A stretch of DNA of 64,000 bases from Rhodocyclaceae bacterium (GCA_004379165.1 NKXK01000023.1:62001-126000); one strand, 5' to 3'; counted from the first letter of the stretch, positions 33,604 to 41,811 are shown. Program-made: numbers and translations. Notes: generated by a model not told the origin, from the sequence alone.

Positions 33604-34782
33604 TTATTGCACAGGATCGGGCGATTTTTGCCCGTTTTCCGCGTTCACCGCAGCATCCGGCATGAACCAGATCCAGATCAGCAAACCGCCGGCAAGTGCG
33701 AAGCACGAACTCAGCGTATACGCCCAGCCCGCCCCCCAGGCGGCCCACGTACTTCCGGCAACCAAAGCCCCGAGCAAACCGCCGGCGCCAAAGGAGAGAC
33801 TGGAGTACAAGGCCTGCCCGCGGCCCTGTGCCCTACCGGGAAACCACTGGTTCACCGAGGCAATCGATGCCGCGTGGTGGGCACCAAAAGTCATGCCATG
33901 CATCAACTGCGCGACAAATGCCACCCACAGCAAACCAACACCCCAGCCAATCATCACAAAACGCACCACGGCGACGGCGAAACTCGCCAGCAACAGGGCG
34001 CGCAGGCTGAAATGGCGGCATAGGCGCGGCATGAGCATGAAGACGACAATCTCAGCGACCACGCCGAGCGACCAGAGCAAACCCACCTCGGTTTTCGAGT
34101 ACCCGTTGTCAGTCAGATGGATCGAATAGAAGACGTAGAGCGCGCCGTGCGCAGCCGCCATGGCAAAACTGGACGCCATCAGCGCAATCACCCGTGGCTG
34201 TTTGAGAATTCGGCCTATCGGCAGTGCGTCATGCGGGTGCTCGACCGGCGGCGATTCCGGCACCAGCAAGGCCAGAAACAGGATGCCGGCAAGGATCGCC
34301 CAGCAGACCCAGAGCACACCGACCGGCGGCGAAAAATCGAGTAACGCGCCGGTTCCCATCACCGCGATGATGAAACCGATCGAACCCCACAGGCGGATGC
34401 GGCTGTATTCGCCACGCCCCTGGCGCAGATGGTCGAAGGTCAGCGTTTCCACGAGCGGCAGTGCTGCGCTCCAGAAGAAAGCCAACACAGCCATTGCCAG
34501 CAGCATGCCCGGCAGGCGATCGAGCCAGAAAAACGCCGTGAATCCAGCCAGGCTGATGGCGCCGGCAAGCCGGATGATTGCCAGACGGTAACCGAAACGG
34601 TCAGCCAGCCAGCCCCAGAGGTTGGGACCGAACATCCGCATCAACTGCATCTGCGACATCAATAGACCGATGTCCCACGCTGAAAAACTCAGCGACTGCA
34701 GATAAAGCCCGAAATAGGGCGAAAACGCGCCGATGAAGGCGAAGTAAAAGAAGTAGTAACCCGAGAGGCGCCAGTAGGGCAT
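33604..34782 (-). CDS. MFS transporter, phenylpropionate permease (HcaT)-like
   Basis: This inner-membrane transporter has twelve predicted membrane segments in 392 residues, starting MPYWRLSGYYFFYFAFIGAF (an ATG three codons earlier is also open). The N-terminal pattern, with PYFGLYLQSL and LWGWLADRFG, is that of the PPP/HcaT branch of the major facilitator family. Members move aromatic acids or nucleosides, and the substrate here is unknown. The last 15 residues (VNAENGQKSPDPVQ) come from dispersed repeat copy 5. It is encoded directly before leuC on the same strand. Confidence 0.8.
   Translation of the reverse strand: MPYWRLSGYYFFYFAFIGAFSPYFGLYLQSLSFSAWDIGLLMSQMQLMRMFGPNLWGWLADRFGYRLAIIRLAGAISLAGFTAFFWLDRLPGMLLAMAVLAFFWSAALPLVETLTFDHLRQGRGEYSRIRLWGSIGFIIAVMGTGALLDFSPPVGVLWVCWAILAGILFLALLVPESPPVEHPHDALPIGRILKQPRVIALMASSFAMAAAHGALYVFYSIHLTDNGYSKTEVGLLWSLGVVAEIVVFMLMPRLCRHFSLRALLLASFAVAVVRFVMIGWGVGLLWVAFVAQLMHGMTFGAHHAASIASVNQWFPGRAQGRGQALYSSLSFGAGGLLGALVAGSTWAAWGAGWAYTLSSCFALAGGLLIWIWFMPDAAVNAENGQKSPDPVQ
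33623..33656 (+). repeat. Dispersed repeat copy 5 (3' end of MFS gene)
   Basis: GATTTTTGCCCGTTTTCCG followed by CGTTCACCGCAGCAT, antisense to and inside the transporter's last codons. Confidence 0.65.
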
Positions 34783-34832
34783 AGCGTGCATCCGGCAATT
34801 TTACCGGATGCACCGTCAGGCGCAGGGTGCGA

Positions 34833-35099
34833 TCAGCCCTTGACCGATTGCTGACCGGCACGGAAGGCCAGCAGGATGTGGTACAGCTCGTCCTTGAGCT
34901 TGACGCGCTGCTTCTTCATGTCTTCGAGGGTGAAATCGCTAACCGGCATATCGTGCTCTTCCAGATCCTCGACCCTGCCCGTCAGACGGTTGTAAGACCC
35001 CAGCAGCTTGGCGAAGTGAGCGTTACCAGCCTTCAGCACGGCGATGGCTTCTGCATGCTCCGGAAATTCGAGTTGGAGTTCGTGGTGCTCAACTTGCAT
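34833..35099 (-). CDS. YdcH family (DUF465) small protein
   Basis: This is an 88-residue, highly charged helical protein of unknown function. The C-terminal KKQRVKLKDELYHILLAF is the DUF465 signature, and a second family member is encoded at 41176-41394. It lies between aroC and the MFS gene on the same strand, with 41-53 base gaps, and is probably a stand-alone gene. A dimeric coiled-coil is likely from the heptad-like pattern. Confidence 0.85.
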   Translation of the reverse strand: MQVEHHELQLEFPEHAEAIAVLKAGNAHFAKLLGSYNRLTGRVEDLEEHDMPVSDFTLEDMKKQRVKLKDELYHILLAFRAGQQSVKG

Positions 35100-35152
35100 G
35101 ATGGTCTCCCTATGGCGGCTGCTTGCCGTCCCGTTTGCGAAAGCTTTCGATT

Positions 35153-36253
35153 TTACTTGATTTTGCCGGGGATGCGCGGTGTCGAGGAGACCACATCAGC
35201 ACACTGCGCCCGATGACGCAAGGCATGATCCATCAGCACCAGCGCCAGCATGGCCTCGGCAATCGGCGTTGCCCGGATACCGACACAGGGATCGTGACGC
35301 CCCTGCGTGGCGACCTCAATCGGCTGTCCGGCAGCGTTGATCGAGCGACGCGCCTGCGCAATCGACGAGGTCGGCTTGATCGCCATATTGACGATGATTT
35401 CCTGCCCGGTGGAAATACCGCCGAGCACACCGCCGGCGTGATTGCTGGCAAAGCCTTCGGGCGTCATCTCGTCGCCATGCTCGCTGCCTTTCTGGGCGAC
35501 GCTATCAAACCCGGCACCAATCTCGACGCCCTTGACGGCGTTGATGCCCATCATCGCGTAGGCGATCTCGGCATCCAGCCGGTCATACACCGGCTCGCCC
35601 CAACCGGCAGGCACGCCGCTGGCGGTGACGGAGATTTTTGCACCAACGGAATCCAGCGACTTGCGCAGGTTGTCCATATATGCTTCCAGCTCGGGCACGA
35701 TGGCGGCATTCGGCGCAAAAAAGGCATTGCCGTCGATTTCGTCCGCCGACACGAAAGGAATCTCGATCGGTCCCAGCGCGCTCATCCAGCCACGAATCGT
35801 GACGCCGTAACGCTCGTTGAGCCACTTGCGGGCAATCGCACCGGCTGCCACGCGCACCGCAGTCTCGCGCGCCGAGGAACGGCCTCCGCCGCGAAAGTCG
35901 CGGAATCCGTATTTCTGCGTATAGGCGTAATCGGCATGACCGGGGCGGAAGGTCTCGGCGATATTGCCGTAATCCTTGCTGCGCTGGTCCTGATTGCGGA
36001 TCAGCAAGCCGATCGGCGTGCCAGTGGTCTTGCCCTCGAAGACGCCGGAGAGAATCTCGACGGTATCCGGCTCACGACGCTGCGTCACATGACGCGACGT
36101 TCCCGGCTTGCGGCGATCAAGTTCTGCCTGGATATCGGCCTCGCACAGAGCCAAGCCCGGAGGACAACCATCGACGACGCAGCCAATCGCCGGGCCATGC
36201 GATTCGCCAAAGGATGTCACAGTCAACAGGGTGCCGAAGGTATTGCCGGACAT
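35153..36253 (-). CDS. aroC: Chorismate synthase
   Basis: AroC makes chorismate from EPSP with reduced FMN, the last shikimate step. The 366-residue product starts at the ATG at 36253 ([20 protein letters not shown]) and shows GRSSARETA and [16 protein letters not shown]. The frame is open another 49 codons upstream, but that part has no likeness to AroC. Confidence 0.97.
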   Translation of the reverse strand: MSGNTFGTLLTVTSFGESHGPAIGCVVDGCPPGLALCEADIQAELDRRKPGTSRHVTQRREPDTVEILSGVFEGKTTGTPIGLLIRNQDQRSKDYGNIAETFRPGHADYAYTQKYGFRDFRGGGRSSARETAVRVAAGAIARKWLNERYGVTIRGWMSALGPIEIPFVSADEIDGNAFFAPNAAIVPELEAYMDNLRKSLDSVGAKISVTASGVPAGWGEPVYDRLDAEIAYAMMGINAVKGVEIGAGFDSVAQKGSEHGDEMTPEGFASNHAGGVLGGISTGQEIIVNMAIKPTSSIAQARRSINAAGQPIEVATQGRHDPCVGIRATPIAEAMLALVLMDHALRHRAQCADVVSSTPRIPGKIK

Positions 36254-36358
36254 AAGAAGGAGGCCTGAAGGGAAATAATCGGAAAACCGTAGTTTACCAC
36301 GCCACGACGTGCGCCCCGCCGGACGTCCGCCGTGAGCGGACACCATCACCGCAGACGC

Positions 36359-36380
36359 AAAAAAGGCAGCCGCGGCTGCC
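36359..36380 (-). terminator. Terminator after the CBS-domain gene
   Basis: GGCAGCCGCGGCTGCC (36365-36380) is self-complementary and runs into six T on the minus strand, about 24 bases past the CBS gene stop. Confidence 0.75.
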
Positions 36381-36403
36381 CCCTTGCCAAGCGCAAACAA
36401 CGA

Positions 36404-36850
36404 TCAGGATTGCGTCTCGTCCGGCCAGTTCTTGATATAGCTCTTGAGCATGCGGTTTTCAAAGCTTTGCTCTTCGAGCACCGCCTTGGCAACGTCCAGG
36501 AAGGAAATGACGCCCATCAGCAACTCGCCGTCGAGCACTGGCAGATAGCGCGAGTGCTTTTCGATCATCAGGCGACGCAGGTCGTTGGCCGCCATATCCG
36601 GGTAGGCAGTCACAGGATCACACACCATGACGTCACCGACGGTGATGCCGGAAAGGTTGTCCTTGTGCTGTTTCAGCGCCTTCATGACCTCGCGGAAGGT
36701 CAGCATGCCCGCCATCTTGCCACTGTCCATGACCACCAGCGAGCCCATGTCGAGATCCGCCATAGTGTCGATGGCCGAAGACAGCGATTGTTGCGGCGTC
36801 GCCGTGAACAGCGTGCCACCCTTGAGTTGAATGATTTCGCGAACCTGCAT
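36404..36850 (-). CDS. CBS domain pair protein
   Basis: This is a 148-residue stand-alone CBS pair. Such modules bind adenosyl ligands and regulate partner proteins. Both CBS motifs are present (ATPQQSLSSAIDTMADLDMGSLVVM and the second ending GELLMGVISFLDVAKAV). The ATG at 36850 has GGAGAG a few bases upstream; the frame stays open to 36967 without family likeness. It is a single gene with its own terminator. The ligand and partner are unknown. Confidence 0.88.
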   Translation of the reverse strand: MQVREIIQLKGGTLFTATPQQSLSSAIDTMADLDMGSLVVMDSGKMAGMLTFREVMKALKQHKDNLSGITVGDVMVCDPVTAYPDMAANDLRRLMIEKHSRYLPVLDGELLMGVISFLDVAKAVLEEQSFENRMLKSYIKNWPDETQS

Positions 36851-37110
36851 CAATGCTCTCCAAGCTGAAGACTTTGTGTCGGCCGATGTTAGTTCATCGA
36901 ACCCTTTTCGAAAAGGACAATCTGAGTCGATGCCGGCAGCACTGCGCAAGGCCATGATTGAAAACAATAACTATCGTGGCAATGAAAACATTTTATGGCG
37001 TTGGCACTTGAATTTCGTCATAAACCGCTATACAGTTCGTAATACTACCTAAGTCATACATCGCCAGCATGCTTGGGTAAGCTCATTACATTGGCGTATG
37101 GAGATTTACT
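36851..37110. promoter_or_regulatory. AT-rich divergent intergenic region (CBS gene / HTH gene)
   Basis: About 260 bases separate the two divergent genes and must hold both promoters. The AT-rich centre (36950-37080) has several -10-like hexamers, such as TATACA near 37030 and TAATAC near 37040, but no convincing -35 at the right spacing. Confidence 0.35.
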
Positions 37111-37413
37111 ATGACCGTGAAAACCATCGAAAAAATTGATGCCCGTGAAATCCGCCGCAAGTTGGGCCTTAACCAGCAGCAATTCTGGTCGACGCTCGGC
37201 GTCACCCAGAGTGGTGGCTCCCGCTACGAAAGCGGCCGCAACATGCCGAAGCCGGTGCGCGAACTGCTACGCCTGGTGCATGTTGAACAAGTTGACATCA
37301 AGTCGATCAAGCGCGAAGACTGGGAAGTCGTCGAGTACCTGAAGTCTCAGGAACCGGAACTGTTCAAGTCGCTGAAGAAGTCGGCACGCGCACACGCCAA
37401 GAAGGCTGCCTGA
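37111..37413 (+). CDS. Small helix-turn-helix protein
   Basis: This is a 100-residue protein with an XRE-like HTH (about residues 12-55: REIRRKLGLNQQQFWSTLGV, then SRYESGRNMPKPVRELLRL). It continues with a helical segment and a very basic C-terminus (KKSARAHAKKAA). GGAG precedes the ATG. It stands alone, without a toxin or phage gene beside it, and is probably a DNA-binding regulator with unknown targets. Confidence 0.8.
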   Translation: MTVKTIEKIDAREIRRKLGLNQQQFWSTLGVTQSGGSRYESGRNMPKPVRELLRLVHVEQVDIKSIKREDWEVVEYLKSQEPELFKSLKKSARAHAKKAA

Positions 37414-37445
37414 GTTTTTCCGCCGCCGCTTGACGGCACGTCGGC

Positions 37446-37480
37446 TATTTTCGACGGTTTTTCCGGTCGACCGCAGCAGC
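37446..37480 (+). repeat. Dispersed repeat copy 6 (convergent gap)
   Basis: TATTTTCGACGGTTTTT then CCGGTCGACCGCAGCAGC. It lies between the stop codons of the HTH gene (+) and the radical SAM gene (-). Confidence 0.7.
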
Positions 37481-37485
37481 GGGCA

Positions 37486-38322
37486 TCACGGGGCTAAATT
37501 TACCCGGATGCCCGTTTCTTTTTGGATGCGTTCAGCAAACGCCTGAAGCGCTTCGACACTCAGCCGCTGTATCCGCCCTGCCGCTGGCTGAAGGGATGGC
37601 CGGGCCAGACCGTAGAGATGCACCCCGACCACCCGGTCAGCCGCTGCCCCGAGCATGGCCAGATAGGCAGCCTCGGCTTGCGCCGACGGTGCAGCGCCGT
37701 CCATGGCGAACCAGCAGGTCTGGACCCAGGTCGGCAACAACTCGCCGCAAAGACGCAAATTTCGCAGGGCTTTGTCCGGGCTCATCGGCACGCCATTGAT
37801 TTTTACAATGTCATCGGCTTCGGCACGATCGAGTTTGAACCAGGCCTCGCCCCCCAGCGCGCCCAGCTGGCGCAAACCGGACTGCACCTCCGGACGATGG
37901 ACTAGGCTGCCATTGGTGATCAGTGTCAGCTTCAACGGCGGTTGCGGCGCCTTTTGCCGCAGCACCTCGCCGACGCAGGCCACCGCATCGGAAAATTCCG
38001 GCGCACTGGTCGGTTCGCCGTTGCCGGAAAATGCGATATCAATCAGACGGCGTGCTTCCAGCGGCACCGCGCGCTGCATGAAATCACCGTATAGCGCATC
38101 ATCGAGAAATCCCGACAACTCACGGCGCAACAACTCGAGATCCAGCGGTGGTGGGCCGCCACGCGCCAGACTCTCAACCTGGCAATAGACACAGGCCCAG
38201 TTGCAGGCATTATTGGGATTGAGGTTGATGCCTATCGACACCCCGCCCGCCCGGCGGGACACAACAGGGTAGACGTAGCGCAGGCCGGCACTGTCGCGGC
38301 GGTGATCGTCGGTGGTCAGCAT
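37486..38322 (-). CDS. Radical SAM protein
   Basis: This is a 278-residue radical S-adenosylmethionine protein with the 4Fe-4S cysteines C40-x3-C44-x2-C47 (CNWACVYCQ), the SAM-binding FSGNGEPTSAPEF (GGE-type motif) and a C-terminal half without extra cysteine clusters. It is divergent from queD and shares the gap with it, but it is longer than typical QueE and lacks its short N-terminus. The substrate cannot be told. Confidence 0.8.
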   Translation of the reverse strand: MLTTDDHRRDSAGLRYVYPVVSRRAGGVSIGINLNPNNACNWACVYCQVESLARGGPPPLDLELLRRELSGFLDDALYGDFMQRAVPLEARRLIDIAFSGNGEPTSAPEFSDAVACVGEVLRQKAPQPPLKLTLITNGSLVHRPEVQSGLRQLGALGGEAWFKLDRAEADDIVKINGVPMSPDKALRNLRLCGELLPTWVQTCWFAMDGAAPSAQAEAAYLAMLGAAADRVVGVHLYGLARPSLQPAAGRIQRLSVEALQAFAERIQKETGIRVNLAP

Positions 38323-38332
38323 GAGCCCATTG

Positions 38333-38338
38333 TATAAT
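38333..38338 (+). promoter_or_regulatory. Candidate -10 element for queD
   Basis: A perfect TATAAT preceded by TTG, 41 bases before the queD ATG. No good -35 hexamer is visible at 17 bases. Confidence 0.4.
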
Positions 38339-38378
38339 CGGTCTACGCCCTGTCGAATTTCTTTTCGAGCCTACCCCC

Positions 38379-38831
38379 ATGTTAATTACCCGTCGCCTCG
38401 AATTCGACGCCGGACACCGCATCCCCGACCACAAAAGCCAGTGCCGCCACCTGCACGGGCATCGTTACGCCATCGAAATCACGCTCTCCGGCAGCGTCAT
38501 CGACAAGGCTGGCGATGCCGCCAACGGCATGGTGATGGACTTCTCGCAGGTCAAGGATCTGGCCAAGGCCCATCTGGTCGATCTCTGGGATCACGCCTTC
38601 CTCGCCTTTGCTGGCGATACGAAGATCGTCGAATTCCTGCAGTCGATTCCCGGCCACAAGACAGTCATCCTCGACCGCGTACCTACTGCCGAGAACCTCG
38701 CCCGCCTGGCCTTCGAAATCCTCGATGGCGCCTACCGCGACACCTACGGCAACCACCTGCGCCTCGAGCAGGTCCGCCTTTACGAAACCCCCAACTGCTG
38801 GTCCGACGCCATCCGCAGCAGACTCGATTGA
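38379..38831 (+). CDS. queD: 6-carboxytetrahydropterin synthase QueD (PTPS family)
   Basis: QueD converts dihydroneopterin triphosphate to 6-carboxytetrahydropterin, an early step to queuosine. The 150-residue product has the zinc ligands H13 (FDAGHR), H26 and H28 (HLHGH), the catalytic Cys22 in SQCRHLHGH, VMDFSQVK, LWDHAFL, and PTAENLARLAFE with the substrate glutamate. No queC or queE gene is next to it, so a related pterin role is possible. Confidence 0.9.
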   Translation: MLITRRLEFDAGHRIPDHKSQCRHLHGHRYAIEITLSGSVIDKAGDAANGMVMDFSQVKDLAKAHLVDLWDHAFLAFAGDTKIVEFLQSIPGHKTVILDRVPTAENLARLAFEILDGAYRDTYGNHLRLEQVRLYETPNCWSDAIRSRLD

Positions 38832-38901
38832 GCCGGAACACGCTTCTCCCTATACTGGGGGCAAACGTATAAGTGCCCGAAACAGGCGAGACGGAGGGGA
38901 T

Positions 38902-38931
38902 ATGCACCGGCGACAGGTAGCGAGGGCATGA
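38902..38931 (+). CDS. Nine-codon leader frame overlapping the patatin start
   Basis: GGAGG at 38893-38897 precedes an ATG at 38902. The frame encodes MHRRQVARA, and its TGA (38929-38931) overlaps the patatin ATG at 38928. The patatin ATG itself has only a poorly spaced GAGGG, so coupled translation through this leader is plausible. Confidence 0.35.
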   Translation: MHRRQVARA

Positions 38932-40070
38932 ACGGCACGACCGGGCGGACCGCCCTGATCCTGACCGGTGGCGGCGCCCGTGCTGCCTATCAGGTCGGCG
39001 TCCTGCTCGCCGTCGCCAAGCTCTCCAGCAAAAAGCGGCGTAATCCCTTCCCCATCCTCTGCGGCACCTCGGCCGGCGCCATCAATGCCGCCGGGGTTGC
39101 CTGCCTTGCCGACAACTATGGCAAAGCGGTGTCGATTCTCGCCGGCGTCTGGCGAAACATGCACGCCAGCGACATCTACCGCGCCGACGCGGCCGGGATC
39201 GCCAGCTCCGGCATGCGCTGGCTCGGCCTGCTGGCAATGGGCTGGCTGGTCCGTCGCAATCCGCCGCGCTCGCTGCTCGACAACGCCCCTTTGCGCGATC
39301 TGCTGAAGAGGAATCTCGATTTCAAGGGCATCGAACGCTCGATCAACCGCGGTGCGCTGCACGCCGTCAGCATCACTGCCTCCGGCTATGAGTCCGGCGA
39401 GAGCATCAGCTTTTTCCAGGCCCATGAGAGCGCCCAGCCCTGGCGGCGGGTCCAGCGCTTCGGCATCCGTTCCAGCATCGGCACCGACCACCTGCTGGCC
39501 TCAAGCGCAATTCCCTTCATCTTCCCTGCCGTGCGCATCCATCGCGAGTTTTTTGGCGATGGCTCAATGCGGCAGCTGGCACCGATCTCGCCGGCCATCC
39601 ACCTCGGCGCCGAGCGCGTTTTCATCGTCGGTGCCAGCCGCAAGAACGAACATCAGGATCGCCGGCGTGTCGAAAGCTACCCGTCGCTGGCGCAAATCGC
39701 CGGCCACGCCCTGTCGAGCATTTTTCTTGACGGGCTGGCGGTGGACATTGAGCGCATGCAGCGCATCAACCGCACCCTACTCTCGATCCCGCCCGAGATC
39801 CGCGAGCAATCGCAGATCCCGCTGCGCCCGGTCAAGACACTGATCATTTCGCCGTCGGAACGCATTGACCGCATTGCCGCCGAACACGCCGGAGCTCTGC
39901 CCGCACCCGTCCGCTTTTTATTGCGCGGTATCGGCGCAATGAACCGCCACGGCGGCGCGCTGACCAGCTACCTGCTGTTCGAACGGCCTTTCACGCGCAC
40001 CCTGATCGACCTCGGCTATGCCGACACCATGGCCCACGATACCGAAGTTGGCGATTTTCTCGGACTTTAG
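38928..40070 (+). CDS. Patatin-like phospholipase
   Basis: This is a 380-residue lipid acyl hydrolase of the patatin family. It has an oxyanion loop GGGARAAYQVG near residue 14, nucleophile Ser48 in GTSAGAIN, and Asp211 of the Ser/Asp dyad in FFGDGSMRQ. There is no signal peptide, so it acts in the cytoplasm or on the inner-membrane face. The C-terminal part (about 290-380) may bind membrane. The stop lies within dispersed repeat copy 7. The true substrate is unknown. Confidence 0.9.
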   Translation: MNGTTGRTALILTGGGARAAYQVGVLLAVAKLSSKKRRNPFPILCGTSAGAINAAGVACLADNYGKAVSILAGVWRNMHASDIYRADAAGIASSGMRWLGLLAMGWLVRRNPPRSLLDNAPLRDLLKRNLDFKGIERSINRGALHAVSITASGYESGESISFFQAHESAQPWRRVQRFGIRSSIGTDHLLASSAIPFIFPAVRIHREFFGDGSMRQLAPISPAIHLGAERVFIVGASRKNEHQDRRRVESYPSLAQIAGHALSSIFLDGLAVDIERMQRINRTLLSIPPEIREQSQIPLRPVKTLIISPSERIDRIAAEHAGALPAPVRFLLRGIGAMNRHGGALTSYLLFERPFTRTLIDLGYADTMAHDTEVGDFLGL

Positions 40071-40086
40071 CCGTTCACCGTAGCAC
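40052..40086 (+). repeat. Dispersed repeat copy 7 (patatin 3' end)
   Basis: A diverged copy: GATTTTCTCGGACTTTAGC then CGTTCACCGTAGCA. It contains the patatin stop codon and the last codons of the convergent gene. Confidence 0.5.
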
Positions 40087-40390
40087 TAACATCGATAAGA
40101 CCTTCGCAGGTCTGCATCACGGTGTTGGCCAGTTCCGAGTGATAGTTCGGATCGAGCGACTCCATCATTTCATGGGCAGCGAACAAACCTGCCTCCCGCG
40201 ACAGCGTCGAGGCCATCTGCCGCGCCATGCCATCGCTCAGTGCCGCGAGTTGGCGACGCTGCTCAAGCGGCATCGCCCGACCCGAGCGCGCCAACCAGCC
40301 GGCGGCCAGCGTGGCGGCCTGTGCGTCGGTCAGCCACTGGCCATACTCGTAAAACGCCGATAGCCGCTCGGCAACCAGCGCAAATAACAT
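40067..40390 (-). CDS. Hypothetical protein
   Basis: I do not recognise this protein. From the ATG at 40390 it has 107 residues (MLFALVAERLSAFYEYGQWL...). A GTG at 40444 would add 18 more, and AAGGA lies upstream of that GTG. It is helical, mildly charged, without membrane segments or metal motifs, and its C-terminal residues VSATVNG come from dispersed repeat copy 7. It follows the HNH gene on the same strand, so the two may be cotranscribed. Confidence 0.55.
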   Translation of the reverse strand: MLFALVAERLSAFYEYGQWLTDAQAATLAAGWLARSGRAMPLEQRRQLAALSDGMARQMASTLSREAGLFAAHEMMESLDPNYHSELANTVMQTCEGLIDVSATVNG

Positions 40391-40448
40391 TGCCACCGAG
40401 GTGCCACGATCACTTGCTACCGGCGGCGGTGATTTCGGACGCACGATC

Positions 40449-40808
40449 TCAGTCGTCCTTGAGCAGCGACTTGAGCCCGGCAAAGGGCGAATGCGTCGCG
40501 TGCTGGGTGCGCTGGCGGCCATCGGTGTAACCGCGGTCGGCCTCGATCTGCTTCTGATGCTCGTTATCGTGGCAATAGACACACAACAGCTCCCAGTTAC
40601 TGCCGTCCGGCGGGTTGTTGTCGTGATTGTGATCTCGGTGATGCACCGTCAACTCCCGGACATTGGCCAGCGCAAACTCCCGTGCACAACGCCCGCACAC
40701 CCACGGATACATTTTCAGCGCCCGATCGCGATAGCCCTTTTCACGGGCCTCGGCGGCCTGGCGTGCGGCGAGGACGATACGGTCAAGTCGTTGATGGTCG
40801 ATAGCCAT
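40449..40808 (-). CDS. HNH nuclease family protein (YajD-like)
   Basis: This is a 119-residue small HNH-domain protein. Zinc cysteines are C38-x2-C41 and C76-x2-C79, and the ββα-metal core is ELTVHHRDHNHDNNP with H56, H57 and H60-x-H62, followed by LCVYCHDNEH. AGGAG lies just before the ATG. It resembles YajD, whose role is unknown, and there is no toxin, phage or restriction partner nearby. Confidence 0.88.
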   Translation of the reverse strand: MAIDHQRLDRIVLAARQAAEAREKGYRDRALKMYPWVCGRCAREFALANVRELTVHHRDHNHDNNPPDGSNWELLCVYCHDNEHQKQIEADRGYTDGRQRTQHATHSPFAGLKSLLKDD

Positions 40809-40879
40809 TAAAAGCTCCTGCTGGGGTCATTCCGTTTGGGGATGATGACCTTCAGTCGAGGTCGCGACAAGCGGCAAAT

Positions 40880-40990
40880 GCAAAAAAAAGCCCGCACGAG
40901 GCGGGCTTAAATCCATTCCTTGGAGAGGAAGTGGAGGAGACAGGTGTCACTCTATCAAAAATTTGCTGCAACGCAACAATTATTTCCAAG
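40880..40990 (-). ncRNA. Candidate small RNA with C/U-rich loop and Rho-independent terminator
   Basis: Read on the minus strand, the region runs from TTGCGTTGCAGCAAATTTT through CTGTCTCCTCCACTTCCTCT to a hairpin AAGCCCGC-ACGAG-type loop-GCGGGCTT followed by eight T. There is no gene on this strand that the terminator could serve. The CCUCC runs could pair with Shine-Dalgarno sequences. The 5' end is not defined. Confidence 0.4.
40882..40908 (-). terminator. Orphan Rho-independent terminator
   Basis: AAGCCCGC (40888-40895) pairs with GCGGGCTT (40901-40908), with eight A on the plus strand (T run on the minus). No minus-strand gene ends here. Confidence 0.8.
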
Positions 40991-41032
40991 CATCTGCGCA
41001 AAAGGTCATATTTATTGGGCGAACTCGTACTT

Positions 41033-41061
41033 TTGCAACGCAGTATCCAGGGCTTTATAAC
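41033..41061 (+). promoter_or_regulatory. Candidate promoter P1 of the DUF465 gene
   Basis: TTGCAA (41033-41038), 17-base spacer, TATAAC (41056-41061). Confidence 0.45.
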
Positions 41062-41082
41062 GGCAATAGCATGGCTGATGCA

Positions 41083-41110
41083 CTGACCCGGTGCAAAAAT
41101 CCCTTAAAAT
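41083..41110 (+). promoter_or_regulatory. Candidate promoter P2 of the DUF465 gene
   Basis: CTGACC (41083-41088), 16-base spacer, TAAAAT (41105-41110), 66 bases before the ATG. Confidence 0.4.
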
Positions 41111-41175
41111 GCAAGGATACCCTTGGCCTGGTAACCTAGGGCGCTTTTGTCATTACCTGTCTATGGAGTTGCACC

Positions 41176-41394
41176 ATGTTTCCCGAATACCGCGACCTGA
41201 TCACCCAGCTCAAAACCACCGACCGTCATTTCTTGAACGTCTTCGACAAGCACAACGAACTCGACCAGAAGATCAAGAACATGGAAACCCATGTCGAACC
41301 CGGTACACCGATGGAAATTGAAGTCCTAAAGAAGGAAAAGCTGGTCCTCAAGGATGAGTTGTACACGCTTCTGCGCAAGGCCAGCGCCAACTGA
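41176..41394 (+). CDS. YdcH family (DUF465) small protein
   Basis: This is a 72-residue charged helical protein with the DUF465 C-terminal signature KKEKLVLKDELYTLLRKA. It is a paralogue of the product of 34833-35099, and closer in length to the E. coli member. The function of the family is unknown. It is preceded by two promoter candidates and followed by a GC hairpin (41403-41423), so it appears monocistronic. Confidence 0.88.
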   Translation: MFPEYRDLITQLKTTDRHFLNVFDKHNELDQKIKNMETHVEPGTPMEIEVLKKEKLVLKDELYTLLRKASAN

Positions 41395-41402
41395 TCCAGC
41401 CC

Positions 41403-41423
41403 GGCACGGAGGCGCTCCGTGCC
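41403..41423. terminator. Hairpin after the DUF465 gene
   Basis: GGCACGGAG and CTCCGTGCC form a 9-bp stem with a 3-base loop. There is no T run, so termination is uncertain. Confidence 0.4.
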
Positions 41424-41457
41424 AGTATTGCCGGCCTAGCACCGACTGGGTGCCAAC

Positions 41458-41811
41458 TCAGCGCGACGGCCGGCTCAACATCCAAAGCATCACGACACCC
41501 CCGACCACCGCCGGCAAATAGCGCCAGTCGCCTGGCAGCGTCAGCCAGCCGCCGATGGCACTGATCGCCAGCATTACGCCCGCCATGACCTTGGCGAAAC
41601 GCGGTATGGCGCGATGATCACGCCAGGCGCGGATGGCCGGTCCGGCGGTTGGATGCGCCAGCAGTTTCACCTCCCACGCCGGATGCGAACGGGCAAAGAA
41701 ATAGGCGGCGAGAATCAGGAAGGGCGTTGTTGGCAGGAGCGGCAAGAGCGCGCCGATCAAACCGAGGCCAACCGAGATGACCCCGAGCGCGCGATATACC
41801 GGCGTCTTCAT
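41458..41811 (-). CDS. DUF454 (YbaN family) membrane protein
   Basis: This is a 117-residue inner-membrane protein of unknown role with three to four hydrophobic segments and the family signature LPLLPTTPFLILAAYFFARSHP. The ATG follows the stop of the LysR gene without a gap, so the pair is one transcription unit. Confidence 0.88.
   Translation of the reverse strand: MKTPVYRALGVISVGLGLIGALLPLLPTTPFLILAAYFFARSHPAWEVKLLAHPTAGPAIRAWRDHRAIPRFAKVMAGVMLAISAIGGWLTLPGDWRYLPAVVGGVVMLWMLSRPSR

Larger units (their letters stand above)
40809..41175. other. Long non-coding gap with terminator, possible sRNA and promoters
   Basis: This 367-base stretch has no plausible protein gene. It holds a strong minus-strand terminator at 40882-40908 with a C/T-rich stretch upstream, TGCAACGCA-type motifs at about 40966 and 41034, and two plus-strand promoter candidates for the DUF465 gene at 41176. 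Confidence 0.6.
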
